In this document: piece by piece, positions 34,254-41,885 of the stretch
Layout of the letters: the number at the start of each line of letters is the position of its first letter
Numbering within the stretch: the stretch's first letter is position 1
DNA from: WSXY01 sp038325105
GTDB taxonomy: Bacteria; Actinomycetota; Coriobacteriia; Anaerosomatales; Anaerosomataceae
Assembly: GCA_038325105.1 (NCBI GenBank)
Contig: JBBQIR010000002.1
Coordinates: 1-64,000 of the forward strand
DNA: 64,000 nt
Reading direction: 5' to 3'
Notes under the pieces: model-generated
The model's database searches: none
Told to the model about the DNA's origin: nothing
Seen by the model: the letters and a program-made list of their open reading frames with translations, nothing else
Position numbers and translations under genes: made by a program

Positions 34254-34604
34254 TCACTTGCGGACCTTGATGCCCTGTACATGTACGTCGACGGAGGAAA
34301 CCTGCACGTCGGCGTCATGTGTGAGGGCGTACTTCACGCGATCGACAAGGTTCCGGGAAACCTCGGCGAGGTTGGTGCCGTGCTCGATGACGACATACAG
34401 GTCCACCTGGACCTTGCGCTCGTCGACATTGGTGCAGGACACGCCCTTACGCAACTTATCGCGGGACAGGAGCTGCGCTACACCGTCGCGCAACGACGGA
34501 CTCGCCATTCCAACGACCCCGTAGCACTCCAGCGCGACGAAACCGGCGATGTCACAGAGGACATCGTTCGCGATCGTGACTGTTCCCTGAATAGCGTCCG
34601 CCAT
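34254..34604 (-). CDS. Asp23/Gls24 family envelope stress protein
   Basis: A 116-residue Asp23-domain protein: MADAIQGTVTIANDVLCDIAG, ALECYGVVGMA and VDLYVVIEHGTNLAEV. This family often precedes fakA and rpmB in Gram-positive bacteria, as here. Proposed roles are membrane-associated stress protection. AAGGAGGG lies 6-7 nt before the ATG. It is the first gene of the minus-strand series that runs to rpmF. Confidence 0.92.
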   Translation of the reverse strand: MADAIQGTVTIANDVLCDIAGFVALECYGVVGMASPSLRDGVAQLLSRDKLRKGVSCTNVDERKVQVDLYVVIEHGTNLAEVSRNLVDRVKYALTHDADVQVSSVDVHVQGIKVRK

Positions 34605-34655
34605 CGAAGGCCCTCCTTGGAGAAGCGATTACCGCGCAAGTGGCGCGCGTTGTGT

Positions 34656-34684
34656 AGTATAGCGGAGGCGGCGGCCATGCACAC
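34656..34684 (-). promoter_or_regulatory. Candidate promoter for the asp23-fakA-degV operon
   Basis: -10 TATACT (34661-34656) on the minus strand, about 50 nt before the asp23 start. The -35 position holds GTGTGC, a weak match. It lies back to back with the rpmB promoter. Confidence 0.45.
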
Positions 34685-34707
34685 CGTCACCGACCTCGGT
34701 GTTCGCC

Positions 34708-34736
34708 TTGCCGCTCTACAGGGGGCATGGTATTAT
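34708..34736 (+). promoter_or_regulatory. rpmB: Promoter for rpmB
   Basis: -35 TTGCCG (34708-34713), a 17-nt spacer and -10 TATTAT (34731-34736). The leader to the rpmB ATG is about 60 nt. Confidence 0.7.
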
Positions 34737-34804
34737 CAGTGCGTTTTTCGCCCCGTCCGGTCCTGCTTCGTGCGGGTCCGATGACATACGACAGGAGTTT
34801 GACG

Positions 34805-34993
34805 ATGTCCCAGGTATGTACTGTATGCGGTAAGCACCCGGCGGCCGGCCGCAATGTCAGCCACTCGCACCGCGTCACGAACCGCATGGTGTACCCGAAC
34901 ATCCAGAAGGTGTACGTGGTCGTCAACGGTACGTCGAAGCAGATGAACGTGTGCACGAAGTGCCTCAAAGCCGGCAAGGTCACGCGCGGCTAG
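34805..34993 (+). CDS. rpmB: 50S ribosomal protein L28
   Basis: A 62-residue L28 starting MSQVCTVCGKHPAAG with a cysteine pair near each end (CTVC and CTKC), the zinc-binding C+ form. NVSHSHRVTNRMVYPNIQKV is typical. The start is ATG 34805, with AGGAG 7 nt upstream. It is the only plus-strand gene in the first 40 kb and converges on the HD-GYP gene 21 bp away. Confidence 0.96.
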   Translation: MSQVCTVCGKHPAAGRNVSHSHRVTNRMVYPNIQKVYVVVNGTSKQMNVCTKCLKAGKVTRG

Positions 34994-35014
34994 TCAGCGA
35001 CACCGCGACTCTGT

Positions 35015-36775
35015 TTAGGATCGCATCCAGTCAGGAGCCCGGTCGTTTCCCGCACGGAGGATGTCACGAAGTACATCCACTACCGCGGGGTCGAACTGGG
35101 CTCCTGCTTTTTCCGAGAGTTCCGCGAACACCTGGGCCTGCGTCATAGCTGGACGGTACGAGCGCTTGGAGGTCATCGCCACGTATGCGTCGGCGACAGC
35201 AAGAATCCGCGCACCGAGCGGGATCGACTCGCCCGACAGCCCGTTGAGGTAGCCCTGGCCGTTAAACCATTCGTGATGGTGATACACGATCGGCACGACG
35301 CATCTGAGCGCAGGCAGTTCCTGCAGTATGTCGACCGCGATTTGCGGATGCAGTTTGAGCAGCCCGTGTTCGATCGTCGAAAGCGGTCGCTGTGCAGAGC
35401 CGAGAGGCTCGCCAGCCGCGGACATGCCGATGTCGTGCAGGAGCGCGGCCACACGAAGCGCCTCCTGCTCCTCCCCGGGAAGTCCGTATGCGTCACCGAT
35501 TGCGGTCGCAAGTGCAAGAACCCGCTCGGTTCCCCCGCGCGAGTACGGATCCTTCGTCTCGAGCGCCAGTGAGAGCGCCTTGAGCGTGTCGAAGTACAAC
35601 TCCCGTGACAATGTCACGGCTCGTGCATTCCGGAGCGCTACAGCCGTCTGCTTACCGAGGGTTTCCAGTGCGTGCATGTGGGACTCGGTGAAGCGAGCCG
35701 GGAATCCCCTGCTGCCCACGTTGATGACGCCGAGCGTGCCGTCGCCGTCCGAAATGGGAACCGACACCGCCGAGCGCACGCCGTGCCGCCTGCCGGTCTT
35801 GGGTCGCGCGGGGAGATCTTCGATGAGAAGCGGCTGACCCGTAGAGAGCACCCAGCCGGCGATACCCTCGCCTTCGGAAAGGTTCGTCTCGCTGACCACC
35901 TTTGGCGGCAGCCCATGGGCCTTAGCGATGACCAACTTGCCCGATGCGGGATCGATGAGCATAATGCTGCCGGTCGCCGCCTCCGAGATCGACATAGCAG
36001 TCGCGAGCGAGGTACTCAGCACTTCTTCGGGGTCGAGCAGGCGGCTGAGGTCACGAGCAACCTCGAGAAGCGCAGTGGCCATCTCGGTCTCGGTACGCGC
36101 GACGTGCAACGCGAGCCCGCCCGCAAGAGGCCCAAGAAGCGGCGCGGACAGCTTCACGAGGTGCGCCGCATCGGGGTCGCGCTCGACCGAGAGATCGACC
36201 GCAACCACACCCCTGGCCTGACCGGGGCTGAGCGGCAACGCGAAGCGCCAGATGACGCGTTCGGTACCGGCGCTCTGTACCTTTGCAAGCGGCTGCAAAA
36301 CGGCGACTCCGCCCTGCAGGCTCGCGCCGAGAATCTGATCGTCCACCGGTACCGGGTTGGGTGCGGGGCTCATCGGACCCACGGCGCACACGAGGCGGAG
36401 TGTGGCAGAAGACGGGTCCTCGAGCCACAGGTGGGCGGCCACGACGGTTGCCTCGGCCGACATCGCATCGGCAAGGACATGAAGGAGCGCATCTGTCTCA
36501 AGCGTGGGCGGTACGCGAAGCGGCCGCGGCTCTTCGACGGGCTCTGGAGCGAGCGCCGTGACTTCCGGATCGACGTCCGTTGGTCTGGAGCGACCGTTCG
36601 ACGGCCACACAAGCGTGAGGAGCAACGCGATGAGGAACGCCATCGCGGCTGCCGCCGCGGCCGGCGAACGGAGCACGAGGGTGGCAACGCCGGTCAACAG
36701 CGCGAGTGCCGCAAGCGTGACTCCGCTGACGCGACCGCGTTCCCGAGTGCTGTTGCCTGTTGTGCCTACTCCCAC
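35015..36775 (-). CDS. Membrane GAF-GAF-HD-GYP-type signalling protein
   Basis: About 586 aa. Two TM helices near the N-terminus (roughly 20-57 from the first GTG), a GAF-like region (about 90-230), a second GAF domain (about 240-390), and an HD-GYP domain (about 400-580). HD-GYP enzymes hydrolyse cyclic di-GMP. The HDIG motif (LLHDIGMSAAGE) and the histidine run HHHEW are present. The namesake block reads NGQGYLNGL, with Asn for the usual Asp and Leu for Pro. GTG 36775 has GGGGG 5 nt upstream; GTG 36787 is an alternative. Activity is uncertain because of the variant motif. Confidence 0.87.
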   Translation of the reverse strand: MGVGTTGNSTRERGRVSGVTLAALALLTGVATLVLRSPAAAAAAMAFLIALLLTLVWPSNGRSRPTDVDPEVTALAPEPVEEPRPLRVPPTLETDALLHVLADAMSAEATVVAAHLWLEDPSSATLRLVCAVGPMSPAPNPVPVDDQILGASLQGGVAVLQPLAKVQSAGTERVIWRFALPLSPGQARGVVAVDLSVERDPDAAHLVKLSAPLLGPLAGGLALHVARTETEMATALLEVARDLSRLLDPEEVLSTSLATAMSISEAATGSIMLIDPASGKLVIAKAHGLPPKVVSETNLSEGEGIAGWVLSTGQPLLIEDLPARPKTGRRHGVRSAVSVPISDGDGTLGVINVGSRGFPARFTESHMHALETLGKQTAVALRNARAVTLSRELYFDTLKALSLALETKDPYSRGGTERVLALATAIGDAYGLPGEEQEALRVAALLHDIGMSAAGEPLGSAQRPLSTIEHGLLKLHPQIAVDILQELPALRCVVPIVYHHHEWFNGQGYLNGLSGESIPLGARILAVADAYVAMTSKRSYRPAMTQAQVFAELSEKAGAQFDPAVVDVLRDILRAGNDRAPDWMRS

Positions 36776-36798
36776 GTGATCCCCCACCTACGCCGCTA

Positions 36799-36818
36799 GC
36801 AGGCACAAGTCTGCCTGC
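36799..36818. other. Inverted repeat between thiN and the HD-GYP gene
   Basis: GCAGGCA and TGCCTGC, 7-bp arms, have a 6-nt loop in the 76-bp gap. No T-run follows on either strand, so its role as a terminator is doubtful. Confidence 0.3.
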
Positions 36819-36863
36819 ATAGAGCACTATCGGCACGAGGCTGGGATTACTTCAGCCCTTGTA

Positions 36864-37523
36864 TCAACCAGCCCCGCCGCGCGACGCTATCACGAGGACG
36901 GTACCCTCCGCTAGTGTGACTCTCACAACGCCCGCCGAAGCCGCCACGTTACTGAGGCCCAGCGACGAGAGCAGCGGGAGTGTGGCGTTCGCCAGCGGGT
37001 ACACCAATCCGGACAGGGTGACATCGGTCGCATGGACGAGACTGAGAACGGACACAGTCGCGCCGGGGCGTGCGGTGAACTCGACGATCGGAGATGTTGT
37101 CGAGTCGGCAACGTACGCAGTGAAATCTGGTTCCTCGATCATCGGACGCAGATCGGATGCGCGAAGAAGCGTTCCGATTGCCGCCAGCGAGTGGTCGAGT
37201 CGCTTCGAATACGCTGCCGTGATGGTCACCTGCGAGAAACCTCGGGCTCGTGCATGCGTGAGCGCGATGTCGAGGTCGCTCTCGTCCTTGGCCGCGGGAT
37301 AGAGGACGACCTCGCAGCCCAGGGCTTCGAGGCGTGCGGCTGCCCCCTTCTCGGCGGAATCAAAGTCCCCTACCGCCACGTCAGGTACGCGTCCGAGCGC
37401 AACGCACCACTCGCCCGCTGCATCACACGCGATGACGAAGTCGGCGCTCGCCAGGAGCCGACGGTAGAAGGCCTCTGAGTCGGCTGCCGCGGCGGCGCCG
37501 ACGACAAGCACAGCTGAACTCAT
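36864..37523 (-). CDS. thiN: Thiamine pyrophosphokinase
   Basis: Converts thiamine to thiamine diphosphate. It is 219 aa with VACD-like FVIACDAAGEW, the motif VGDFDS at about 51-56 and AKDESDLDIALTHA, the conserved acidic substrate-binding set. The C-terminal half is a beta-sandwich thiamine-binding domain. ATG 37523 overlaps the thiT stop as ATGA, with AAGGAG 5 nt upstream, so import and activation of thiamine are translationally coupled and under one TPP riboswitch. Confidence 0.93.
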   Translation of the reverse strand: MSSAVLVVGAAAAADSEAFYRRLLASADFVIACDAAGEWCVALGRVPDVAVGDFDSAEKGAAARLEALGCEVVLYPAAKDESDLDIALTHARARGFSQVTITAAYSKRLDHSLAAIGTLLRASDLRPMIEEPDFTAYVADSTTSPIVEFTARPGATVSVLSLVHATDVTLSGLVYPLANATLPLLSSLGLSNVAASAGVVRVTLAEGTVLVIASRGGAG

Positions 37524-38092
37524 GAACGCTCCTTCACGGTAGGAACGACGCGCTCGAGCACGGGCATGATCACGATGGCCGCCGCCACGCACAGGGCCGC
37601 CGAGATGAGCACGAACGAGTTGTAGATCACAGAGTACGTGAGGACGGGCTGGTCCTCGGCGAAGGACGCGAAGTAGATGACTCCAGAGCTCACGTGCATG
37701 GCGTACCGGACAAGGGAGCCCAGAAGCACCCCGGGCACGACGGCTGTGTAGATGCCTCTCCCCCAGGCACGCTTCACAGCTGCGGCGTTCCAGAGCGGCG
37801 CCAACACACCTGCCAGACCCACGGCGGCGAATGCCAGGGGGTAATCGAGAAGAAACTGCACGGGATGGACAACATAGGGCGGCTCAACGATCAGGCTGAG
37901 CAATCCGGCAAGCGCACCCGCGACGATGCCAACCCACGGTCCCCGACGAAGCGCGAGTACGAACACAGGCAACATCCCAAGTGAAATGCTGCCGCCTTGC
38001 GGCATCTGCCAGACCTTGAGCGCTCCGAGAACAACGGCGAGCGCAAGAGTCAGTGAGATCTCCACCAGAACGACAAGTTGGCGCTTCGACAT
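37520..38092 (-). CDS. thiT: Energy-coupled thiamine transporter ThiT
   Basis: The substrate-binding S component of a group II ECF transporter, 190 aa with about six TM helices. ThiT signatures are GGSISLGMLPVFVLALRRG, SLIVEPPYVVHPVQFLLDYPLAF and a C-terminal acidic-basic end. The energising EcfA/EcfA'/EcfT genes are not in the window, as expected for this group. It starts at ATG 38092, with AAAAGGAG 5 nt upstream and a TPP riboswitch ahead of it. Confidence 0.94.
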   Translation of the reverse strand: MSKRQLVVLVEISLTLALAVVLGALKVWQMPQGGSISLGMLPVFVLALRRGPWVGIVAGALAGLLSLIVEPPYVVHPVQFLLDYPLAFAAVGLAGVLAPLWNAAAVKRAWGRGIYTAVVPGVLLGSLVRYAMHVSSGVIYFASFAEDQPVLTYSVIYNSFVLISAALCVAAAIVIMPVLERVVPTVKERS

Positions 38093-38166
38093 GACCACTC
38101 CTTTTCTCGGCGCAGAAGTTCCTGCGTCGGAGAGGAGCATGGGACTGACGGGGTGCGAGCACACCC

Positions 38167-38256
38167 ACCGTTCTGCCGATCCGCATTACCGGAACCGGTC
38201 CTTCGGTCGCGACCCGAAGGTCGCCTCTCAGCCGCGCACGCAGCTCCCGATACGGT
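38167..38256 (-). promoter_or_regulatory. TPP (THI-element) riboswitch
   Basis: The leader of thiT carries the conserved aptamer blocks CGGGAGCTGCG, GCGGCTGAGAGG, ACCGAAGGACCGG and CCGGTAATGCGG, closed by a short P1 (ACCGT/ACGGT). Downstream (38166-38093) there is no T-run. The CTCCT at about 38137 can pair with the AGGAG of the thiT ribosome site, so translational control is the likelier mechanism. TPP would repress thiT-thiN. Confidence 0.92.
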
Positions 38257-38312
38257 TAACAAGGACGGGCATCATGCTGTCACACGCTGCCGCTTTGAGC
38301 AAGCGACGACCG

Positions 38313-39347
38313 CTACTCCATCTGGCGCAGGTACGGGTACGGATTGACGGGGTTGCCGCCGCCGGGGTGGATCTGGAAGTGCAGGTGCGGGGCACTTGCG
38401 GATGCGTTGCCGGTCGAACCGACACGGCCGATGAGTTCGCCCGCCTGCACAGAACCGGATGTGCGAACGTACGAAGAAAGATGCGCATAGTAGAAGGCCC
38501 AGCCGTTGTTCGCCGTGAGCCAGATGGTCTTGCCACCCAAGGAGTTGCTCTTGGTGCGAACGGAGCCCGCAAGCACCGCGACGCACGGCGTGCCGCTTCG
38601 GGCCATGATATCGGTGCCCTTGTGCGTGCGACCACCCGAACGCGCAGCACCCCAGGTGTCGGCGTAGTAGTAGGAATCCTGTACAGGGAAGACCATACCG
38701 TTCGGACCGGCAGGATAGCGTCGCGTGGTTCCACCGCCGGGGTTTGCCTTCTTGAGAGCAGCGTCCAGTTTGGCCTGAACCTTCTCGTACTCCGATTGCA
38801 CGCCCTTGAGCTTCTTGTCGAGGGCGGCTGCCTTCTTCTTGAGTTCGCCAGCTTCGGCAGCCTGCTCGTCCTTGATTGCCAGAATATCGGCTTTGCGCTT
38901 CTGGAGATCGGCCTGGAGCGACTTGACCTCTCCTACCACCTCAGCGTCTTGCTGACCGATTCGGCTGACGTACTCAAGGCGAACAAACATGTCGTCGAGC
39001 GTTTCGCTGGTGAAGAGCAACCCCAGGTAGTCAACGTCACCCTGCCGGTACATCTCGGCAGCATGTGACCCAAGCCGAGCGGAGGCCTTGGCAAGCTTGT
39101 CTCGAGACGCTGCCAGCTCTTTGTTGGTCTTCGTGAGCTTCGCGTTTGTGGCGTCGAGCTTCCAGTACGCCTTGGAGTAGGTGTCACCGGCGCGCTTAGA
39201 CTCGGCACGCAATCCTGCGAGCTGGTCTTTGAGTTGTTGTACTTCCGACTTCGCAGCGATCGCGGATGCGGCCGGTATGATCACTGCAGCGGCAACGAGC
39301 ACCGCGACTACCACCGTGTATATCCGTTTGCCTGAAAGCGTCTTCAT
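38313..39347 (-). CDS. Secreted M23 (LytM) peptidase with coiled coil
   Basis: A 344-residue exported protein: signal peptide (about 1-33, MKTLSGKRIYTVVVAVLVAA), an EnvC-like coiled coil (35-200), then a C-terminal M23 metallopeptidase domain. The zinc ligands are in HKGTDIM and HLHFQIH, with the additional His in YYAHLSS. These proteins cut peptidoglycan cross-bridges or activate amidases at division. The neighbour upstream (39386-40438) is an amidase-like protein, an intriguing pair. ATG 39347 has AGGTGAT just upstream. Confidence 0.92.
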   Translation of the reverse strand: MKTLSGKRIYTVVVAVLVAAAVIIPAASAIAAKSEVQQLKDQLAGLRAESKRAGDTYSKAYWKLDATNAKLTKTNKELAASRDKLAKASARLGSHAAEMYRQGDVDYLGLLFTSETLDDMFVRLEYVSRIGQQDAEVVGEVKSLQADLQKRKADILAIKDEQAAEAGELKKKAAALDKKLKGVQSEYEKVQAKLDAALKKANPGGGTTRRYPAGPNGMVFPVQDSYYYADTWGAARSGGRTHKGTDIMARSGTPCVAVLAGSVRTKSNSLGGKTIWLTANNGWAFYYAHLSSYVRTSGSVQAGELIGRVGSTGNASASAPHLHFQIHPGGGNPVNPYPYLRQME

Positions 39348-39385
39348 GATCACCTGATCCTGCAGAAATCCTACAACTTGAGAGG

Positions 39386-40438
39386 CTACTTGCCGAACGC
39401 CGCTCCGAGTGCGCGATAGATAGCCCGGGCAACCGTATCCGCCCAGGCGGGGTCAGCAAAGTGCGCGGCGTCCTCTGTCGCACGACCATTGCCGAGGACG
39501 ATCCTCACGCCGGCAGCCGTCGTGGCGGACAGAACGGGGCTCGTCGTCGTTCCCGGTGGGATGACCGTCTGACCGGGAAGGCGGGCAGCCTCGGAGATAG
39601 CTGCGGCGAGGGCTGTTGAACTCGCGGCCGCCGATGACAGCGTTGTCGCCTGGAACCCGCCGGGACCGCTGATTGCCACATCGAGAACGATTGCGACCGT
39701 GGCGGTCGACTCCTTCGCGAATGCAGCACGATCGCCGGAAGTAGTCGCGGTCGAAGTCGCGCTGCGAGTCACAACGACCTGCGCGCCAGATGCTTCGAGA
39801 AGTGCCTGGAGCCTACGCGACACTTCAAGCGTGACATCCGCGCCACTGGCGACAGGTGTGGGGTCAAGCAGCACCCGAACACCTTCCATCTGGTACGGCA
39901 GCAAGACCGAGGACGCCAGCGGTCGTCCCGCAACATTGAGTCTCACACTGGCGCCGCTGCGTACTTCGGCACCTGCCGATGGGTACGACTCCATAACGGT
40001 ACCTTCGGTGGCAGATGCCTCAATCGTCTCGACGATGACCGGGAATCCGAGTTGTTCGAGTTGCATTTTGGCCTGGTCGACCATCTGGCCAACAACATCA
40101 GGCATGATCTGCGACTCGGAACCGGCCGATACGATGACCGTCACCGGATCTCCCCGACGAACGAGCGTCCCCGCTGTCGGTTCCTGTGAGATGACTGCAC
40201 CTTTCGGCACTGCAAGCGAGAAGCGCTGGCCCCCGTCGACGTACTTCAATCCGGCATTCTCCAGGATAGCTTTGGCTTCGATGCCCGTTCGGGTTGTTAC
40301 GGCGGGCACCGCGAAGAGACCGGTGCGGAGCGTCAGTATGATGCCAACAACCGCTACGATCACGATCACGAACGCAGCGGCGGCAGATATGATGAGCCAT
40401 CGTGGAACAAGCGGACGGCGACGTGGGCGTTCGTTCAT
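39386..40438 (-). CDS. Membrane PASTA protein with degenerate amidase_3-like domain
   Basis: 350 aa: basic cytoplasmic start (NERPRRRPLVPRW), TM helix 14-37, two PASTA repeats (about 40-106 and 108-170; e.g. GAVISQEPTAGTLVRRGDPV and MPDVVGQMV), and a C-terminal domain (186-350) resembling N-acetylmuramoyl-alanine amidases. The zinc-ligand DPGHGG is replaced by LDPTPVASG, and the SIH region reads AIVLDVAIS, so catalysis is improbable. PASTA repeats bind muropeptides. It may act as a sensor or a regulator of the adjacent M23 peptidase (inference). The gene has a -10 only 7 nt before its ATG. Confidence 0.82.
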   Translation of the reverse strand: MNERPRRRPLVPRWLIISAAAAFVIVIVAVVGIILTLRTGLFAVPAVTTRTGIEAKAILENAGLKYVDGGQRFSLAVPKGAVISQEPTAGTLVRRGDPVTVIVSAGSESQIMPDVVGQMVDQAKMQLEQLGFPVIVETIEASATEGTVMESYPSAGAEVRSGASVRLNVAGRPLASSVLLPYQMEGVRVLLDPTPVASGADVTLEVSRRLQALLEASGAQVVVTRSATSTATTSGDRAAFAKESTATVAIVLDVAISGPGGFQATTLSSAAASSTALAAAISEAARLPGQTVIPPGTTTSPVLSATTAAGVRIVLGNGRATEDAAHFADPAWADTVARAIYRALGAAFGK

Positions 40439-40445
40439 ACGTGTG

Positions 40446-40454
40446 AGTATAGCA
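40446..40454 (-). promoter_or_regulatory. Extended -10 promoter giving a leaderless PASTA-amidase transcript
   Basis: TGC followed by TATACT (40454-40446) on the minus strand lies 7 nt before the ATG at 40438, and no ribosome site is present. The predicted transcription start coincides with the start codon. Confidence 0.6.
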
Positions 40455-40476
40455 ACTCCGGTGCCCCTTGGGTGCC

Positions 40477-40506
40477 TTGCAACACCAACAGGCGCGGGTG
40501 TATTCT
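40477..40506 (+). promoter_or_regulatory. Promoter for fmdB
   Basis: -35 TTGCAA (40477-40482), an 18-nt spacer and -10 TATTCT (40501-40506), about 43 nt before the fmdB ATG. Confidence 0.6.
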
Positions 40507-40548
40507 TCACGCTCGCGACACCGCGACTCGACCATGCCGGAGGAACGT

Positions 40549-40878
40549 ATGCCCGCTTACGACTACAAGTGCCCCACATGCGACGCCGTTTTCGAGGTCA
40601 TCCGTGGGTTCAGAGATGCATCAGCCGTGTGCTGTCCTTCGTGCGAGGTCGAGGCAAAGCGCGTCTACTCCCCCGTTGGGATTCACTTCAAGGGAACCGG
40701 TTTTCACAACACCGACTATCGCAAGAAGAGCGCGATTCCCGCGCCACAGGACACCAAGAGCGGCGCGACGGTCGACGGCGGCACGAAGTCAGAGGGCAGT
40801 GAAAAGGCCGAGAAGCCGGCCGCCTGCAGCGGTGACAGCTCCCCGGCCTGTGCGTCGTGCCCGGCCGCTTCGGAGTAG
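40549..40878 (+). CDS. FmdB family zinc-ribbon protein
   Basis: A 109-residue protein with the FmdB zinc ribbon (YDYKCPTCDAVFEV and CCPSCEVEAKRV) at residues 4-40. A low-complexity Ala/Lys/Ser tail follows, ending in a cysteine cluster (ACSGDSSPACASCPA). FmdB-type proteins are named for a putative regulator of formamidase genes, but most members have no known function. ATG 40549 has GGAGG 5 nt upstream. It converges on glpX, 3 bp away. Confidence 0.88.
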   Translation: MPAYDYKCPTCDAVFEVIRGFRDASAVCCPSCEVEAKRVYSPVGIHFKGTGFHNTDYRKKSAIPAPQDTKSGATVDGGTKSEGSEKAEKPAACSGDSSPACASCPAASE

Positions 40879-40881
40879 CTG

Positions 40882-41847
40882 CTAGTCCATTCTCACCCAG
40901 AACTTCTCGGTACCTGTCCGGTAGACGGTCTCGATGAACCGGACGGTACCTGTGCTGTTATCCATGGCGATCGAGTGCGTCCGTGCGCCAGTGCCAAAGT
41001 ACTTCACCCCGCGCAACAGCTCGCCATCCGTGACACCCGTTGCGATGAACGACGCCTCATCGGTGTTCACCAGGCAGTCCATCGTCAGGACACCGTCGAT
41101 ATCGCACTGCGACATCGTGAGCGCACGTGCGCGCTCCTCGGGGCTGCGGAACTCGAAGCGGCCCATGAACGTTCCGCCGATGCACTTCATCGCGGTCGCG
41201 GCCAAGACGCCCTCGGGTGCGCCGCCAGCGCCCATGTAGAGATGGATGCCGGTACCTTCAATCGCAGTCGCCACCGCACCAAAGACGTCGCCGTCGGAGA
41301 TGAGCCGGATCCGGGCACCGCTCGCGCGGACTTCACGGATGAGAGCTTCGTGTCGCTCGCGCTCAAGGATGCACACGACGATGTCCTCGACCGGGCGCTT
41401 GAGCGCCTTGGCGACGTTTATGACGTTCTCGGTCGGTGTGGCGTCGATATGAACCGCGCCGTTAGCCGAGGGACCAGCCGCGACCTTCCACATGTAGGTG
41501 TCAGGTGCGTTCAGAAGCGTGCCCTTGGGGCCGAACGCGAGAACAGCAAGCGAGTTGGGCTGGCCGTACGCCGTGAGGTTCGTCCCCTCGAGCGGGTCGA
41601 CTGCGATGTCGATCTCTTCACCGCCGGCGCCGACTTTCTCACCGATGAAGAGCATCGGAGCTTCGTCACGCTCGCCTTCGCCGATCACGATCTCGCCGGA
41701 GATATCGAGAATATCAAACGCCTTGCGCATCGCTTCGACGGCGGCATTATCGGCGGCCATCTTGTCGCCCTTGCCCATCCAACGCGCTGCGGCAAGCGCT
41801 GCCGCCTCGGTAACCTCAAGCATCTCGACGATTCGGGTGCTGCGCAT
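40882..41847 (-). CDS. glpX: Class II fructose-1,6-bisphosphatase GlpX
   Basis: A gluconeogenic phosphatase, 321 aa. IVIGEGERDEAPMLFIGE and IDIAVDPLEGTNLTAYG give the metal-binding Asp/Glu set; PDTYMWKVAAGP, GGAPEGVLAATAMKC and THSIAMDNSTGTVRFIE complete the family pattern. The start is ATG 41847, with GGAGG 5 nt upstream. It indicates gluconeogenesis and stands apart from other carbon genes here. Confidence 0.95.
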   Translation of the reverse strand: MRSTRIVEMLEVTEAAALAAARWMGKGDKMAADNAAVEAMRKAFDILDISGEIVIGEGERDEAPMLFIGEKVGAGGEEIDIAVDPLEGTNLTAYGQPNSLAVLAFGPKGTLLNAPDTYMWKVAAGPSANGAVHIDATPTENVINVAKALKRPVEDIVVCILERERHEALIREVRASGARIRLISDGDVFGAVATAIEGTGIHLYMGAGGAPEGVLAATAMKCIGGTFMGRFEFRSPEERARALTMSQCDIDGVLTMDCLVNTDEASFIATGVTDGELLRGVKYFGTGARTHSIAMDNSTGTVRFIETVYRTGTEKFWVRMD

Positions 41848-41885
41848 GTGTGCCTCCAAAACTCGTGGCGCTGTCCGTTGGTCGG

